The notes under the pieces were generated by a model, which had not been told where the DNA came from, did not search any database, and saw only the letters and a program-made list of their open reading frames with translations. A program made the position numbers and the translations under genes. Below, in pieces: positions 7,730 to 14,665 of a DNA stretch of 14,899 bases (within the stretch, counting starts at the first letter, position 1; every line of letters begins with the position of its first letter). Source of the DNA: Gammaproteobacteria bacterium (GTDB lineage: Bacteria; Pseudomonadota; Gammaproteobacteria; GRL18); contig JAPVVU010000026.1 of assembly GCA_028571885.1 (NCBI GenBank), positions 1-14,899 of the forward strand, written 5' to 3'.

Positions 7730-8099
7730 TGATGCCATTACCATTGAACTTGAATCTGATGACCGTCGTAATAGCGTACGTATTCAGCCACTTGATGAAA
7801 TATTCATTCACCATGACACACAACAATTTAAACTCATTGATATTAGCTTTGCAGGGCTGGCATTTGAACTGAGTTCTGATTTATTCAAGAAAGAAGATAG
7901 CTTTGAAATTACCCTGTCACTGCCTTTAGGAAGCACCGGTATTTTGTCAGAAAAAAAAATAGCTATCAATTGTTTAATAAAAGTGGTTCAAATCAATGGT
8001 GAAATTTGCCACTGCCGGTTTATTAAGCTAACTCACCAGAATAAGTTGCTGGTGGACCGATTCATTTTGAATGAACAAAAACGACAAATTCTTTCTTAA
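7707..8099 (+). CDS. Small PilZ-domain c-di-GMP receptor protein
   Basis: This 130-residue protein consists almost entirely of one PilZ domain, a c-di-GMP binding beta barrel. Both ligand motifs are present: RxxxR at R21-R25 (RNSVR) and DxSxxG at D45-G50 (DISFAG). It should therefore bind c-di-GMP. It lacks the N-terminal YcgR domain and has no signal peptide or membrane helix, so it is cytoplasmic. It starts at TTG 7707, overlapping motB by 23 bases, so it is very likely made together with the stator. By analogy with YcgR-type brakes it may tune stator engagement or torque when c-di-GMP rises; this function is inferred from motif and operon position. It ends just before a weak terminator. 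Confidence 0.87.
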   Translation: MFWKKKSDDAITIELESDDRRNSVRIQPLDEIFIHHDTQQFKLIDISFAGLAFELSSDLFKKEDSFEITLSLPLGSTGILSEKKIAINCLIKVVQINGEICHCRFIKLTHQNKLLVDRFILNEQKRQILS

Positions 8100-8398
8100 A
8101 TTCATCCTGACTGAACATTGTTTCAGGTTTTTCATTAGCCTCTTCTTAAATTAAAGAAGGGGATAACTACCTTACTTCGCCACTTTAAATGCAAGAAAGT
8201 TATTGCAAAATCAGGCAGACTTTCATATCCTTAAAAAAAGAACTTTTAGTTTAAAAAACAAGTGGTTATTATTAGTTTTCACTAATATAGATTGATTCCT
8301 CAATGAAATGACTTTTTTTTCTATATTTCACATATTCTAATGTATGCACAAATAGCAATCGACGCCAATAAATCCAAATTTATGAACACAGAGTCATT
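8100..8398. other. Intergenic region between pilZ and the TRAP operon
   Basis: This AT-rich gap of 299 bases holds a candidate terminator at its left end and a second small hairpin at 8142-8159 (CTTCTT / AAGAAG). It must also contain the promoter for the TRAP operon, but I could not pick one with good hexamers and spacing. I see no coding frame or recognised RNA. The ribosome site before tatT (ACAGAG) is weak. Confidence 0.5.
8111..8132 (+). terminator. Weak rho-independent terminator after motAB-pilZ
   Basis: A short stem CTGAA (8111-8115) / TTCAG (8122-8126) is followed after one G by five T (8128-8132), about a dozen bases after the pilZ stop. The stem is short, so termination may be partial. 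Confidence 0.45.
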
Positions 8399-9283
8399 AT
8401 GAAAAAATATCTTAAAATAGGTTTAATTGTTTGTGCATTCGCTCAGCTGGGCGCCTGCTCTATGGCGCAGCTGACAGTCCGCGCCTCCATGCCGATGATT
8501 GAAGGCGGTGTGACCGCAATGAATCAACAAACTGATTTGGGCCTCGCCGCCTCAGCTATGCCTGCAAATATCAGCCTGATCGAGGGGATGTTGATTAATG
8601 ATCCCAATAATGAGGAACTGCGCCTTTATGCTGCTCAGGGTTATTATGGCTATGCCTTTGGTTTCATAGAAGACGGTTTCGAAAATATTGGCAATCCGGC
8701 CCGTGCAGCCAGGCTCTATGAAACATGCTCTCACCATGCAAAGCATGTTTTATCAGCACACGGACTGACAGAGCAGGAGCTTGATGGTGAGCTGGAAGCG
8801 TTGCAGCAAAATATCAATAAACTGGATAAAGATGCCGTTCCCGCCTTATTCTGGACAGCATCATGCTGGGCAAAATCCATTGATTTAAATCGAGATAAAG
8901 CTATTAACCTTGCCCAGCTGCCTAAAGCCGTCATGCTTATGCAGCGAGTGCTTGAGCTGGATGAACATTATTTTATGAGTGGTCCCCATATTTTCTTTGG
9001 TGTCTATTACGGCAGTAAATCACCGATGCTGGGCGGCAATTATAAATTGTCTGAACAACACTTCGCTTTAGCGAACAAAGCCAATCAAAACAAACTGCTC
9101 ATCGTTAATCTTTTACAGGCCCAGTATCTGGAACGCCAGCGATTTAATCAGCAGGCATTTCATGATTTGTTAACCCAGATTAAGCAGGCCAGTGAAACAC
9201 TTTACCCTGAACAGGCTTTAATCAACCAAATATCCAAGTATAAAGCTTCCCTACTACTTAACAAGGAAGAGCAATGGTTTTAA
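8399..9283 (+). CDS. tatT: TatT-family TRAP-associated lipoprotein (TPR-like)
   Basis: This 294-residue lipoprotein matches the TRAP-associated TatT family, first characterised in Treponema pallidum, where it partners with a TRAP binding protein. The signal peptide MKKYLKIGLIVCAFAQLGAC ends in a lipobox with C20 as the lipidated residue. The rest is helical and TPR-like, with family phrases LRLYAAQGYYGYAFGFIED, ALFWTASCWAKSI, and FMSGPHIFFGVYYGSKSPMLGG. It likely sits at the periplasmic face of a membrane and helps deliver ligand to the TRAP binding protein; that role is established only for the family. The start is ATG 8399, fixed by the signal peptide. The 3' end overlaps dctP by 10 bases, so the two are a genuine pair. 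Confidence 0.88.
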   Translation: MKKYLKIGLIVCAFAQLGACSMAQLTVRASMPMIEGGVTAMNQQTDLGLAASAMPANISLIEGMLINDPNNEELRLYAAQGYYGYAFGFIEDGFENIGNPARAARLYETCSHHAKHVLSAHGLTEQELDGELEALQQNINKLDKDAVPALFWTASCWAKSIDLNRDKAINLAQLPKAVMLMQRVLELDEHYFMSGPHIFFGVYYGSKSPMLGGNYKLSEQHFALANKANQNKLLIVNLLQAQYLERQRFNQQAFHDLLTQIKQASETLYPEQALINQISKYKASLLLNKEEQWF

Positions 9284-10395
9284 AACAATTACCCGGTATC
9301 GGTCTCATTGATTGTTCACTCTTTTTCAGCCTTAAGAAAAGTCGCAGTTTACTTTCTATTTCTGTCTTATTCGGCATTCTATTGCTCAGCCTGCTACTCA
9401 CTGCCAGTGCCAGCGCCAAAGAACAATATATTTTTAAATTTGCGACTTTAGTGCCGCCTGATACGGCCTGGATGAAAGAAATTGATCGCTGGGCCGATGA
9501 CGTCTACAAAAAAAGTAACGGTCGTCTGAAATTCAAGATATACCCCGGTGGTGTAATGGGTGATGAACCTGATGTATTGCGTAAAATTCGCAGCAGACAA
9601 TTACAGGGTGCTTTTTTTACTGGATATGGTATTGGCCGTATTTACTCATCTGCCCGGGTGCTTGAAATGCCCTTTTTGTTCCACAATACCGATGAATCCG
9701 ATTATGTTCGTGAACGACTGATGCCGGAGATAGAAGCAGGCTTTCGCTATAAAGGTTTTGAATTGCTGGGCTGGCCTGAAATCGGCAGCATCCACTTCTT
9801 CTCTAAAAAGCCCATTAATTCATTAGAAGAACTTAAAGAACGACGCATCTGGCTTTGGCAGGGTGATCCTGTAGGAGAAGCTTTTGCTGATGCCAGCGGT
9901 GTATCGCCCATATCATTGTCCATTATTGATGTCTATAGCCAGTTAAGCGCCAGACACGGTAGTATTGATACCGTTTATAACTCCAGCTTTGGTGCACTGA
10001 CCATGCAATGGCACACGAAACTGTCTTATGCGACAAATATTTCCATGACCAATGCTATCGGCAGTTTAGTCGTCAGCAATCGTTTTTTTAAAAAACTGCC
10101 TGAAGATCTGCAGCAATTACTCAAAACGACAGGGAAAGTAACGGGACAAACTATTAATAGTATTACTCGTCGTGACAATGAACAAAGTATTGCTTTACTT
10201 AAAGAAAGCGGTATCAAGTTCTTGTGGGACTGGAATGACGAAGAGAAGCAGGAAATGACGGCAATACGTGATGAGGCGGCGGCTCAATTAATTGAATCAG
10301 ATTACATTTCTAAAAAAATGTACACCCGCACCAAAACTCTCCTGGAAGAATTCCGCAGAAATAATAATGATGCTAAAGAGTTAAAGAGCAGGTAA
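9274..10395 (+). CDS. dctP: TRAP transporter substrate-binding protein (DctP/TatP-like)
   Basis: This 373-residue periplasmic binding protein delivers ligand to the DctQM membrane unit. It has a long signal region ending after ASASA (about residue 48), then a mature DctP fold beginning YIFKFATLVPPDTAWMKEIDRWADDV and the family phrases GRLKFKIYPGGVMGDEPDVLRKIR and RVLEMPFLF. At the conserved beta strand where most DctP proteins read KIR and use the arginine to bind a carboxylate, this one reads RRIWLWQGDP, with W193 at that place. The ligand is thus unlikely to be a simple organic acid bound in the usual way, consistent with the TatT-linked subgroup. ATG 9274 has AAGGA six bases upstream and overlaps tatT by 10 bases. 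The substrate is unknown. Confidence 0.9.
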   Translation: MVLKQLPGIGLIDCSLFFSLKKSRSLLSISVLFGILLLSLLLTASASAKEQYIFKFATLVPPDTAWMKEIDRWADDVYKKSNGRLKFKIYPGGVMGDEPDVLRKIRSRQLQGAFFTGYGIGRIYSSARVLEMPFLFHNTDESDYVRERLMPEIEAGFRYKGFELLGWPEIGSIHFFSKKPINSLEELKERRIWLWQGDPVGEAFADASGVSPISLSIIDVYSQLSARHGSIDTVYNSSFGALTMQWHTKLSYATNISMTNAIGSLVVSNRFFKKLPEDLQQLLKTTGKVTGQTINSITRRDNEQSIALLKESGIKFLWDWNDEEKQEMTAIRDEAAAQLIESDYISKKMYTRTKTLLEEFRRNNNDAKELKSR

Positions 10396-10401
10396 GAATT
10401 G

Positions 10402-10932
10402 ATGCCAGTCTGGCTAAAGATTATTTTTAAAATAAAGCATGGCCTGATCACTTTTGAAAAAGTAATCGCTGGCAGCAGCTTACTATTATTACTGATACTG
10501 GCCATTATACAAATTATCGCCCGGAACTTTTTTGATACGGGTTTTTCTCAAATGGAAGTCATTTCACGACACCTTATTCTATTTATTATTTTTATGGGTG
10601 CAGCGCTGGTTTCAGAACAAAACAGACATATAAAAATTGACCTTCTGACCCACCTTCTGAGTCCTGATCAACAGGAAAAACTCATTCGTCCACTGTTGTT
10701 ATTCTGTGCGTTGATCAGCGGTATTTTTGCCTGGTACTCTGCTGGCTTCTGGTTAGATGAATGGCATTATGCTCCCTCAAATGAACGCTGGTCAGTTTAT
10801 CTTGCGCTAATTCTTCCTATTGGCTTTTTTATTCTTGCCCTGCATCTATTACTGCTCACTATCACTGGGTTTGAACATGAGCGCGTTTTAAAAGAAAAGT
10901 CTAAACAGGCTTGCTGCTCTGGTACGTCATGA
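10402..10932 (+). CDS. dctQ: TRAP transporter small membrane subunit DctQ
   Basis: This 176-residue inner-membrane protein is the small Q subunit of the TRAP transporter. It has four hydrophobic segments (about 22-42, 54-71, 97-117 and 132-154) and the Q-subunit phrases ARNFFDTG and SEQNRHIKIDLL. ATG 10402 is preferred to TTG 10399, giving a 6-base gap after dctP. The last bases form an ATGA overlap with dctM. The cytoplasmic tail ends in a lysine-rich stretch and two cysteines (KEKSKQACCSGTS), which I do not interpret further. Confidence 0.88.
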   Translation: MPVWLKIIFKIKHGLITFEKVIAGSSLLLLLILAIIQIIARNFFDTGFSQMEVISRHLILFIIFMGAALVSEQNRHIKIDLLTHLLSPDQQEKLIRPLLLFCALISGIFAWYSAGFWLDEWHYAPSNERWSVYLALILPIGFFILALHLLLLTITGFEHERVLKEKSKQACCSGTS

Positions 10933-12185
10933 TTATAATCCTGATTTTAATTCTGCTGGCCATTATTGGAACGCCCCTTTTTGCCATACTGGGTGCCGGC
11001 GGTCTGGCCGCCAGTCATGCTGCAGAACTCCACCCCAGTGTGCTGATCATTGAAATGTATCGCCTGGCATCTCAGCCGAATCTGGTTGCTATTCCCCTCT
11101 TTACTTTTGCTGGCATTATCCTGGCTGCCGGTGATGGAACCAAGCGTTTAATCACACTATTTAATGCACTTCTTGGCTGGATGCCCGGTGGTCTGGCCAT
11201 TGTTACTATTGTTTCCTGTTCAGCTTTTACAGCCTTTACCGGCGCATCTGGTGTCACGATTATTGCTTTAGGCGCATTACTTTATCCAATGTTAGAGCAT
11301 GCCAACTATCGACAGCGCTTTTGTCTGGGACTCTTAACCTCATCAGGCTCACTCGGTCTGCTATTTCCGCCCAGTATGGCAATCTTGCTCTATGGTATTG
11401 TTTCTGGTGTAAGTATTGATGAACTATTTATTTCAGGTATGCTGCCGGGTTTATTATTACTGTTGATGTTATCTTTATTTAGTGTTTATTCTGCGCCTAA
11501 ATTAGCTGTAGAGCATCAGGAATTTTCCTGGAATAAAATATCAAAAGCGGTTCGAAACAGTATCTGGGATATTTTATTACCCATATTTATCCTGCTGGGC
11601 ATTTTTGGCGGTTTTGTTACAATTACAGAAGTTGCTGCACTGACAGCAGCTTATGTTCTTTTTTTGGAAACAGTCATCAGCAAAAAAATACATCTGATTA
11701 AAGATTTACCTCATATTTTAATCGATACCAGCACTTTAGTCGGAAGCATTTTAATTATTCTTGGCGTTGCTATGGGCTTAACCAACTTATTAATTGACTC
11801 TCAACTGCCGATGAAGTTACTTGAAATTGTTGAGCAGCATGTTGATAGTCAATTACAGTTTTTATTATTACTCAATTTATTTTTATTAGTAGTCGGTGCC
11901 ATGATGGATATTTTTTCCGCGATTGTTGTCGTGGTACCACTTATTATTCCACTGGCTTTGCGTTATAACATTGATCCGGTCCATCTGGGTATTATCTTCC
12001 TGGCAAATCTTGAAATCGGCTATATGACCCCACCCGTTGGTATTAACCTGTTTATTGCCAGTCAGCGTTTTAAACAACCTATTTTAAAACTCTTTCGAGC
12101 AACCTTCCCCTTTCTTCTAATTATGCTGATCTGGCTATTATTAATCACCTATATTCCATTTCTAACCACCTGGTGGAAGAATTGA
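10929..12185 (+). CDS. dctM: TRAP transporter large permease subunit DctM
   Basis: This 418-residue multi-helix protein is the large M subunit that carries substrate across the inner membrane, usually driven by a sodium gradient. Landmarks in order are IGTPLFAILGAGG, PNLVAIPLFTFAGIIL, CSAFTAFTGASGVTIIALG, SGSLGLLFPPSMAILLYG, and near the end MMDIFSAIVVVVPL and NLEIGYMTPPVGINLF, all expected of DctM. ATG 10929 shares the ATGA junction with dctQ; the in-frame TTG at 10911 is less likely. An A/T-only hairpin (12185-12201) follows the stop, a weak candidate terminator at best. The next gene converges from the other strand. Confidence 0.92.
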   Translation: MIIILILILLAIIGTPLFAILGAGGLAASHAAELHPSVLIIEMYRLASQPNLVAIPLFTFAGIILAAGDGTKRLITLFNALLGWMPGGLAIVTIVSCSAFTAFTGASGVTIIALGALLYPMLEHANYRQRFCLGLLTSSGSLGLLFPPSMAILLYGIVSGVSIDELFISGMLPGLLLLLMLSLFSVYSAPKLAVEHQEFSWNKISKAVRNSIWDILLPIFILLGIFGGFVTITEVAALTAAYVLFLETVISKKIHLIKDLPHILIDTSTLVGSILIILGVAMGLTNLLIDSQLPMKLLEIVEQHVDSQLQFLLLLNLFLLVVGAMMDIFSAIVVVVPLIIPLALRYNIDPVHLGIIFLANLEIGYMTPPVGINLFIASQRFKQPILKLFRATFPFLLIMLIWLLLITYIPFLTTWWKN

Positions 12186-12245
12186 AAATATACAGTATTT
12201 TAGAAGCTGACGATGAATATCTCTAAGCGATTACAGCATTCAGGT

Positions 12246-12878
12246 TTAACAACTCAGATGATCAGTCAGTATTGCAGACATTTCCGGTTCTTCATTATTA
12301 AGATCTAACTTTACTATTGCACCATTGGGGATATTTAATGCCTGTCTGAGATGGTAGAAGCGTTTAAAACTATCTTCATCACGATTTATTCGCCCCAGTA
12401 ACAAATACCAGAGTATTGCACGAATCACATGACCATGGGTGTATACAAGAACATAACCGGTTTGTTTTTTTAACTGCTCAATGCCTTTTTCGATACGTGC
12501 CTGGAAATCATAGTATGACTCTGCCCCGTCACCATCAGAATAAGCAGGATCGCATTTCTGCCAATAATCCAGTTTCGCAGCCTTACGCTCATTACGTGTT
12601 GTCCTGTGAAATTTTGTTTGATTAAGATAAGTGAATTCCTGTAACGGCCATTCTTCAGCTGTCACAGTTGGAAACTTTTCCAGTAAAGGTTTTACTGATA
12701 GCTGCGTTCTAATATAGGGTGTATAGATCACTAAATCCGGTTTTCTGGTCACTACATTGGCTATTTCACAGGCTTGTACTTTACCTGGCGGAGACAATCC
12801 CGCAAGATGAGGAGAATCCGTTCTCTCTCCCGCATTTGACTGACTTTCTCCGTGACGGATCAACCAAATATTTTTCAT
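12246..12878 (-). CDS. Histidine phosphatase (phosphoglycerate mutase-like) family protein
   Basis: This 210-residue protein belongs to the histidine phosphatase superfamily, which removes or moves phosphate through a phosphohistidine. The nucleophile motif LIRHGES places R8 and H9 at the N-terminus. R57 (YTPYIRTQLS), a candidate acid E81 (PLQEF) and the second histidine H148 (VYTHGHVIRA) complete an apparently intact site. The substrate is unknown; members act on sugar phosphates, proteins or small metabolites. I chose ATG 12878 over GTG 12881 (GGGG eight bases upstream). It lies convergent with dctM, with 60 bases between their stops, so it is a separate unit. Confidence 0.85.
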   Translation of the reverse strand: MKNIWLIRHGESQSNAGERTDSPHLAGLSPPGKVQACEIANVVTRKPDLVIYTPYIRTQLSVKPLLEKFPTVTAEEWPLQEFTYLNQTKFHRTTRNERKAAKLDYWQKCDPAYSDGDGAESYYDFQARIEKGIEQLKKQTGYVLVYTHGHVIRAILWYLLLGRINRDEDSFKRFYHLRQALNIPNGAIVKLDLNNEEPEMSAILTDHLSC

Positions 12879-12950
12879 CACCTATACCCCAAAATCACTA
12901 ACATGACTTACCTTAATACTAAATAACTGGCAGTTTTACAGTTCATCACA

Positions 12951-12979
12951 AAAAATTGCCTCGCTAGGTGGCAATTTTT
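12951..12979 (-). terminator. Strong rho-independent terminator, probably bidirectional
   Basis: Perfect 10-bp arms AAAAATTGCC (12951-12960) and GGCAATTTTT (12970-12979) enclose a 9-base loop. Read on the minus strand the hairpin ends in a T-run, so it terminates the 130-residue membrane protein gene, whose stop codon lies in the loop. A T-run on the plus side also makes it usable from the other direction. Confidence 0.8.
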
Positions 12980-13356
12980 CTACCCGACCAGATTAGTATG
13001 AAGTACAAAATACCAAAGTCTAAAACCAGATGAAAAACAATACCTGCTTCCCACGGCCCCATATCCAGACGGATAATTGCCGCCGAAAGTACCTCAGCAT
13101 TAAGGGCAGAGGCCACCGAGGAGCTTCTTAGCTCATTTACAACAGCCTCTAGCGCAGTATAAGACTTCACCAGGGCGAGCAGGTTAAATACTACAAAACC
13201 TGCGAAGGCTACGCTTAAAGCTAATCTTTTATTCCAGGGCCACGATCCAGTTCCTGCGAATATCCATCCCAGAAGGACAATAGCCGACGGCACATAGAAA
13301 TGCCAATAAAAGTTAATTTGCTCATGAAGTTTGAACGCGATTTCCATCTCATCCAT
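12964..13356 (-). CDS. Hypothetical three-helix membrane protein
   Basis: This 130-residue protein has three hydrophobic segments (about 16-36, 44-64 and 104-124). Between the second and third lies a polar loop (about 65-100) rich in alanine, serine and leucine, probably helical. The N-terminus is MDEMEIAFKLHEQINFYWHF; the C-terminus is short and basic. I do not recognise the family. ATG 13356 has AAGGAA six bases upstream, and the gene ends in a strong terminator, so it looks real and expressed. It may be an accessory gene, as the sequence around it becomes more AT-rich from here. No function is proposed. Confidence 0.7.
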   Translation of the reverse strand: MDEMEIAFKLHEQINFYWHFYVPSAIVLLGWIFAGTGSWPWNKRLALSVAFAGFVVFNLLALVKSYTALEAVVNELRSSSVASALNAEVLSAAIIRLDMGPWEAGIVFHLVLDFGILYFILIWSGRKIAT

Positions 13357-13447
13357 AACAGCTTCCTTATACAGCTGGTGTCCACATTAGCGGGGGAAGT
13401 TTCTGATCCATTGTAAACTCTGGTTGGCTTTTCTTAAAAATTATAAG

Positions 13448-13952
13448 TTAATTTAAATACTCACGGACAATATGTTTAAGCCCTTGTTTGTCAATAAAAT
13501 CTGAATCAATTTTAACAACTTTTCCATTTGTATCTACAATAAATAAAAAGGAATCTTTTTTACCTATCGTATAAAAAAAATTATATTTCTCATTATTCCA
13601 TTCACCAAAATCTTTGTTAACTAAAAAAATCTTTTTAAATGCTTTCAGTTCATCTTGATTACATTTTTATTTTCATTGAATACATCATTAAAAAAAACAC
13701 TCATTTCACACTTATAATTAATGTTTGAGTTATTAGTCATATTAGTGAATGCTATGTATTTTTTCCTGGTTCATTACTGTATCTGAACACAAGAAAATTA
13801 TCATTACCACCCATTGATCCGATAACTACATGGTCACCTGGTACCCTAAACTTCATCCCTGAATAGACTAGTTCTATACTTGAATTAACTGCTTGAGAAA
13901 AGACAGGACTAGAAATTAATAGAAAAATTAAAATAGATATAGTTTTTTTCAT
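13448..13952 (-). pseudogene. Frameshifted gene for a small secreted protein
   Basis: Reading the minus strand from ATG 13952 gives a clean signal peptide (MKKTISILIFLLISSPVFSQA) and about 40 further residues before a stop near 13752. Two further frame segments continue the protein. Adding one A to the six-A run at 13759-13764 (plus-strand T) leads into KYIAFTNMTNNSNINYKCE, and adding one A to the five-A run at 13664-13668 leads into NQDELKAFKKIFLVNKDF and on to IVREYLN and a stop at 13448. With both bases restored the frame is one 168-residue exported protein. Either the gene is newly broken or the assembly has homopolymer errors. I do not recognise the family. It lies three bases after the preceding short ORF on this strand, so the two may be cotranscribed. 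Confidence 0.6.
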
Positions 13953-13954
13953 CT

Positions 13955-14185
13955 TTAAACCCCCATCAATGCCATCATGATTTTTGACTTGTAATTTACT
14001 CCAACCTGACCTCTGCATGAATTATAAATTAAAGCATTACCAGACGATATTCTTTTTCCAATTTTAGCCAATTGTGTAATAACCCATTTAACATTAGCTG
14101 CTCCGTATGAAGGGCGAGGCACAAAATCCATTGAATCTGAGCATATGTGAGTCTTTTCTAAGGCTTCATAAACCACTATTGTCAC
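13955..14185 (-). CDS. Short hypothetical ORF, possible C-terminal remnant
   Basis: This 76-residue frame begins at GTG 14185 with only a poor ribosome site; the frame is blocked by a stop just upstream. It ends three bases before the secreted-protein gene on the same strand. The product (MTIVVYEALEKTHICSD, later VKWVITQLAKIGKRI and NALIYNSCRGQVGVNY) is protein-like in composition, with no signal peptide or membrane helix. It matches no family I know. It may be the 3' end of a longer gene lost at this point, but no joining frame could be found upstream, so it could also be a real small gene. Confidence 0.4.
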   Translation of the reverse strand: MTIVVYEALEKTHICSDSMDFVPRPSYGAANVKWVITQLAKIGKRISSGNALIYNSCRGQVGVNYKSKIMMALMGV

Positions 14186-14246
14186 TCTCTCATTAACAGA
14201 TTAAGGAGTTGCAGTACTTTTTTCTAGCCAACGTAGCCTTGAGCGG

Positions 14247-14329
14247 AATTCTGGCCTCCCAGAGACTGTATTTATTGTATTGAAATTTAAACATAAATTC
14301 GGTTTTCAATAATCGCTAAGACCAGAATT
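14247..14329. repeat. Nested imperfect inverted repeat, hairpin-forming
   Basis: Outer arms AATTCTGG (14247-14254) and CCAGAATT (14322-14329) are exact complements. Inner arms ATTGAAA (14279-14285) and TTTCAAT (14304-14310) are also exact, with a further AATTT / AAATT pairing inside. It may be a folded repeat element or a recombination site. The structure is seen; its role is unknown. Confidence 0.4.
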
Positions 14330-14344
14330 TTCCTGAGCATGATC

Positions 14345-14387
14345 TTGTTAGATCATTATTTATATGATAGTATTTATATGCGCATAT
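14345..14387 (+). promoter_or_regulatory. Candidate ccdAB promoter and operator palindrome
   Basis: TTGTTA (14345-14350) and TAGTAT (14369-14374) are 18 bases apart and could form a promoter. The perfect palindrome ATATGCGCATAT (14376-14387) lies directly after, where a CcdA/CcdB complex could bind to repress its own operon, as is known for the family. The hexamers are imperfect. Confidence 0.4.
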
Positions 14388-14419
14388 GCAATACGCATTT
14401 TGACTATGGAGTTATCCTA

Positions 14420-14665
14420 ATGCAACAAGTCTATGATAAAAATGCACCAAAAAAAGCAACAAACCTCTCTATAAACAGTGACTTACTTATAAAAGCTCGT
14501 GATTTGAAAATCAATTTATCAGCAACATTAGAACATGCCCTAGTTTCTGATGTTAGAAAAGCCGAACGTAAAAAATGGCAAATAGAAAATAAAGAAGCCA
14601 TCAATGCGTTAAACGAATTAGCAGAAAACAATGGGCTCTTTTCTGATTCATACAGGGATTTTTAA
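14420..14665 (+). CDS. ccdA: Antitoxin CcdA
   Basis: This 81-residue antitoxin neutralises the CcdB gyrase poison and represses its own operon. The N-terminal half (NLSINSDLLIKARDLKINLSATLEHAL) fits a ribbon-helix-helix DNA-binding domain. The C-terminal half (KKWQIENKEAINALNELAENNG and the end FSDSYRDF) matches the toxin-binding tail of CcdA, which ends in a similar ENRDW in the F plasmid protein. I chose ATG 14420, with GGAG eight bases upstream, over an earlier in-frame start that would add 27 unrelated residues. The stop overlaps ccdB by one base. Confidence 0.9.
   Translation: MQQVYDKNAPKKATNLSINSDLLIKARDLKINLSATLEHALVSDVRKAERKKWQIENKEAINALNELAENNGLFSDSYRDF

Larger units (their letters stand above)
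14186..14419. other. Intergenic region between the minus-strand accessory ORFs and ccdAB
   Basis: This divergent spacer carries an inverted-repeat structure (14247-14329) and, nearer ccdA, a 12-bp palindrome with a possible promoter. No confident coding frame is present on either strand, and I found no integron attC core boxes. Confidence 0.5.

Noticed and set aside
12416..12901. Plus-strand frames across the histidine phosphatase gene
   Set aside because: They are antisense shadows of a clearly conserved minus-strand gene.
13375..13415. Insertion-sequence end (GTGTCCACATTAGCGGGGGAA)
   Set aside because: It has the look of a transposon end, but there is no matching inverted copy or transposase fragment within the window.
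13752..13952. Programmed frameshifting in the secreted-protein gene
   Set aside because: Two jumps in the same direction at plain A-runs without a slippery heptamer context or stimulatory structure fit indels better.
13357..14419. Integron gene cassettes with attC sites
   Set aside because: The mix of small genes and ccdAB suggested it, but no RYYYAAC/GTTRRRY box pairs flank the genes and orientations are mixed.
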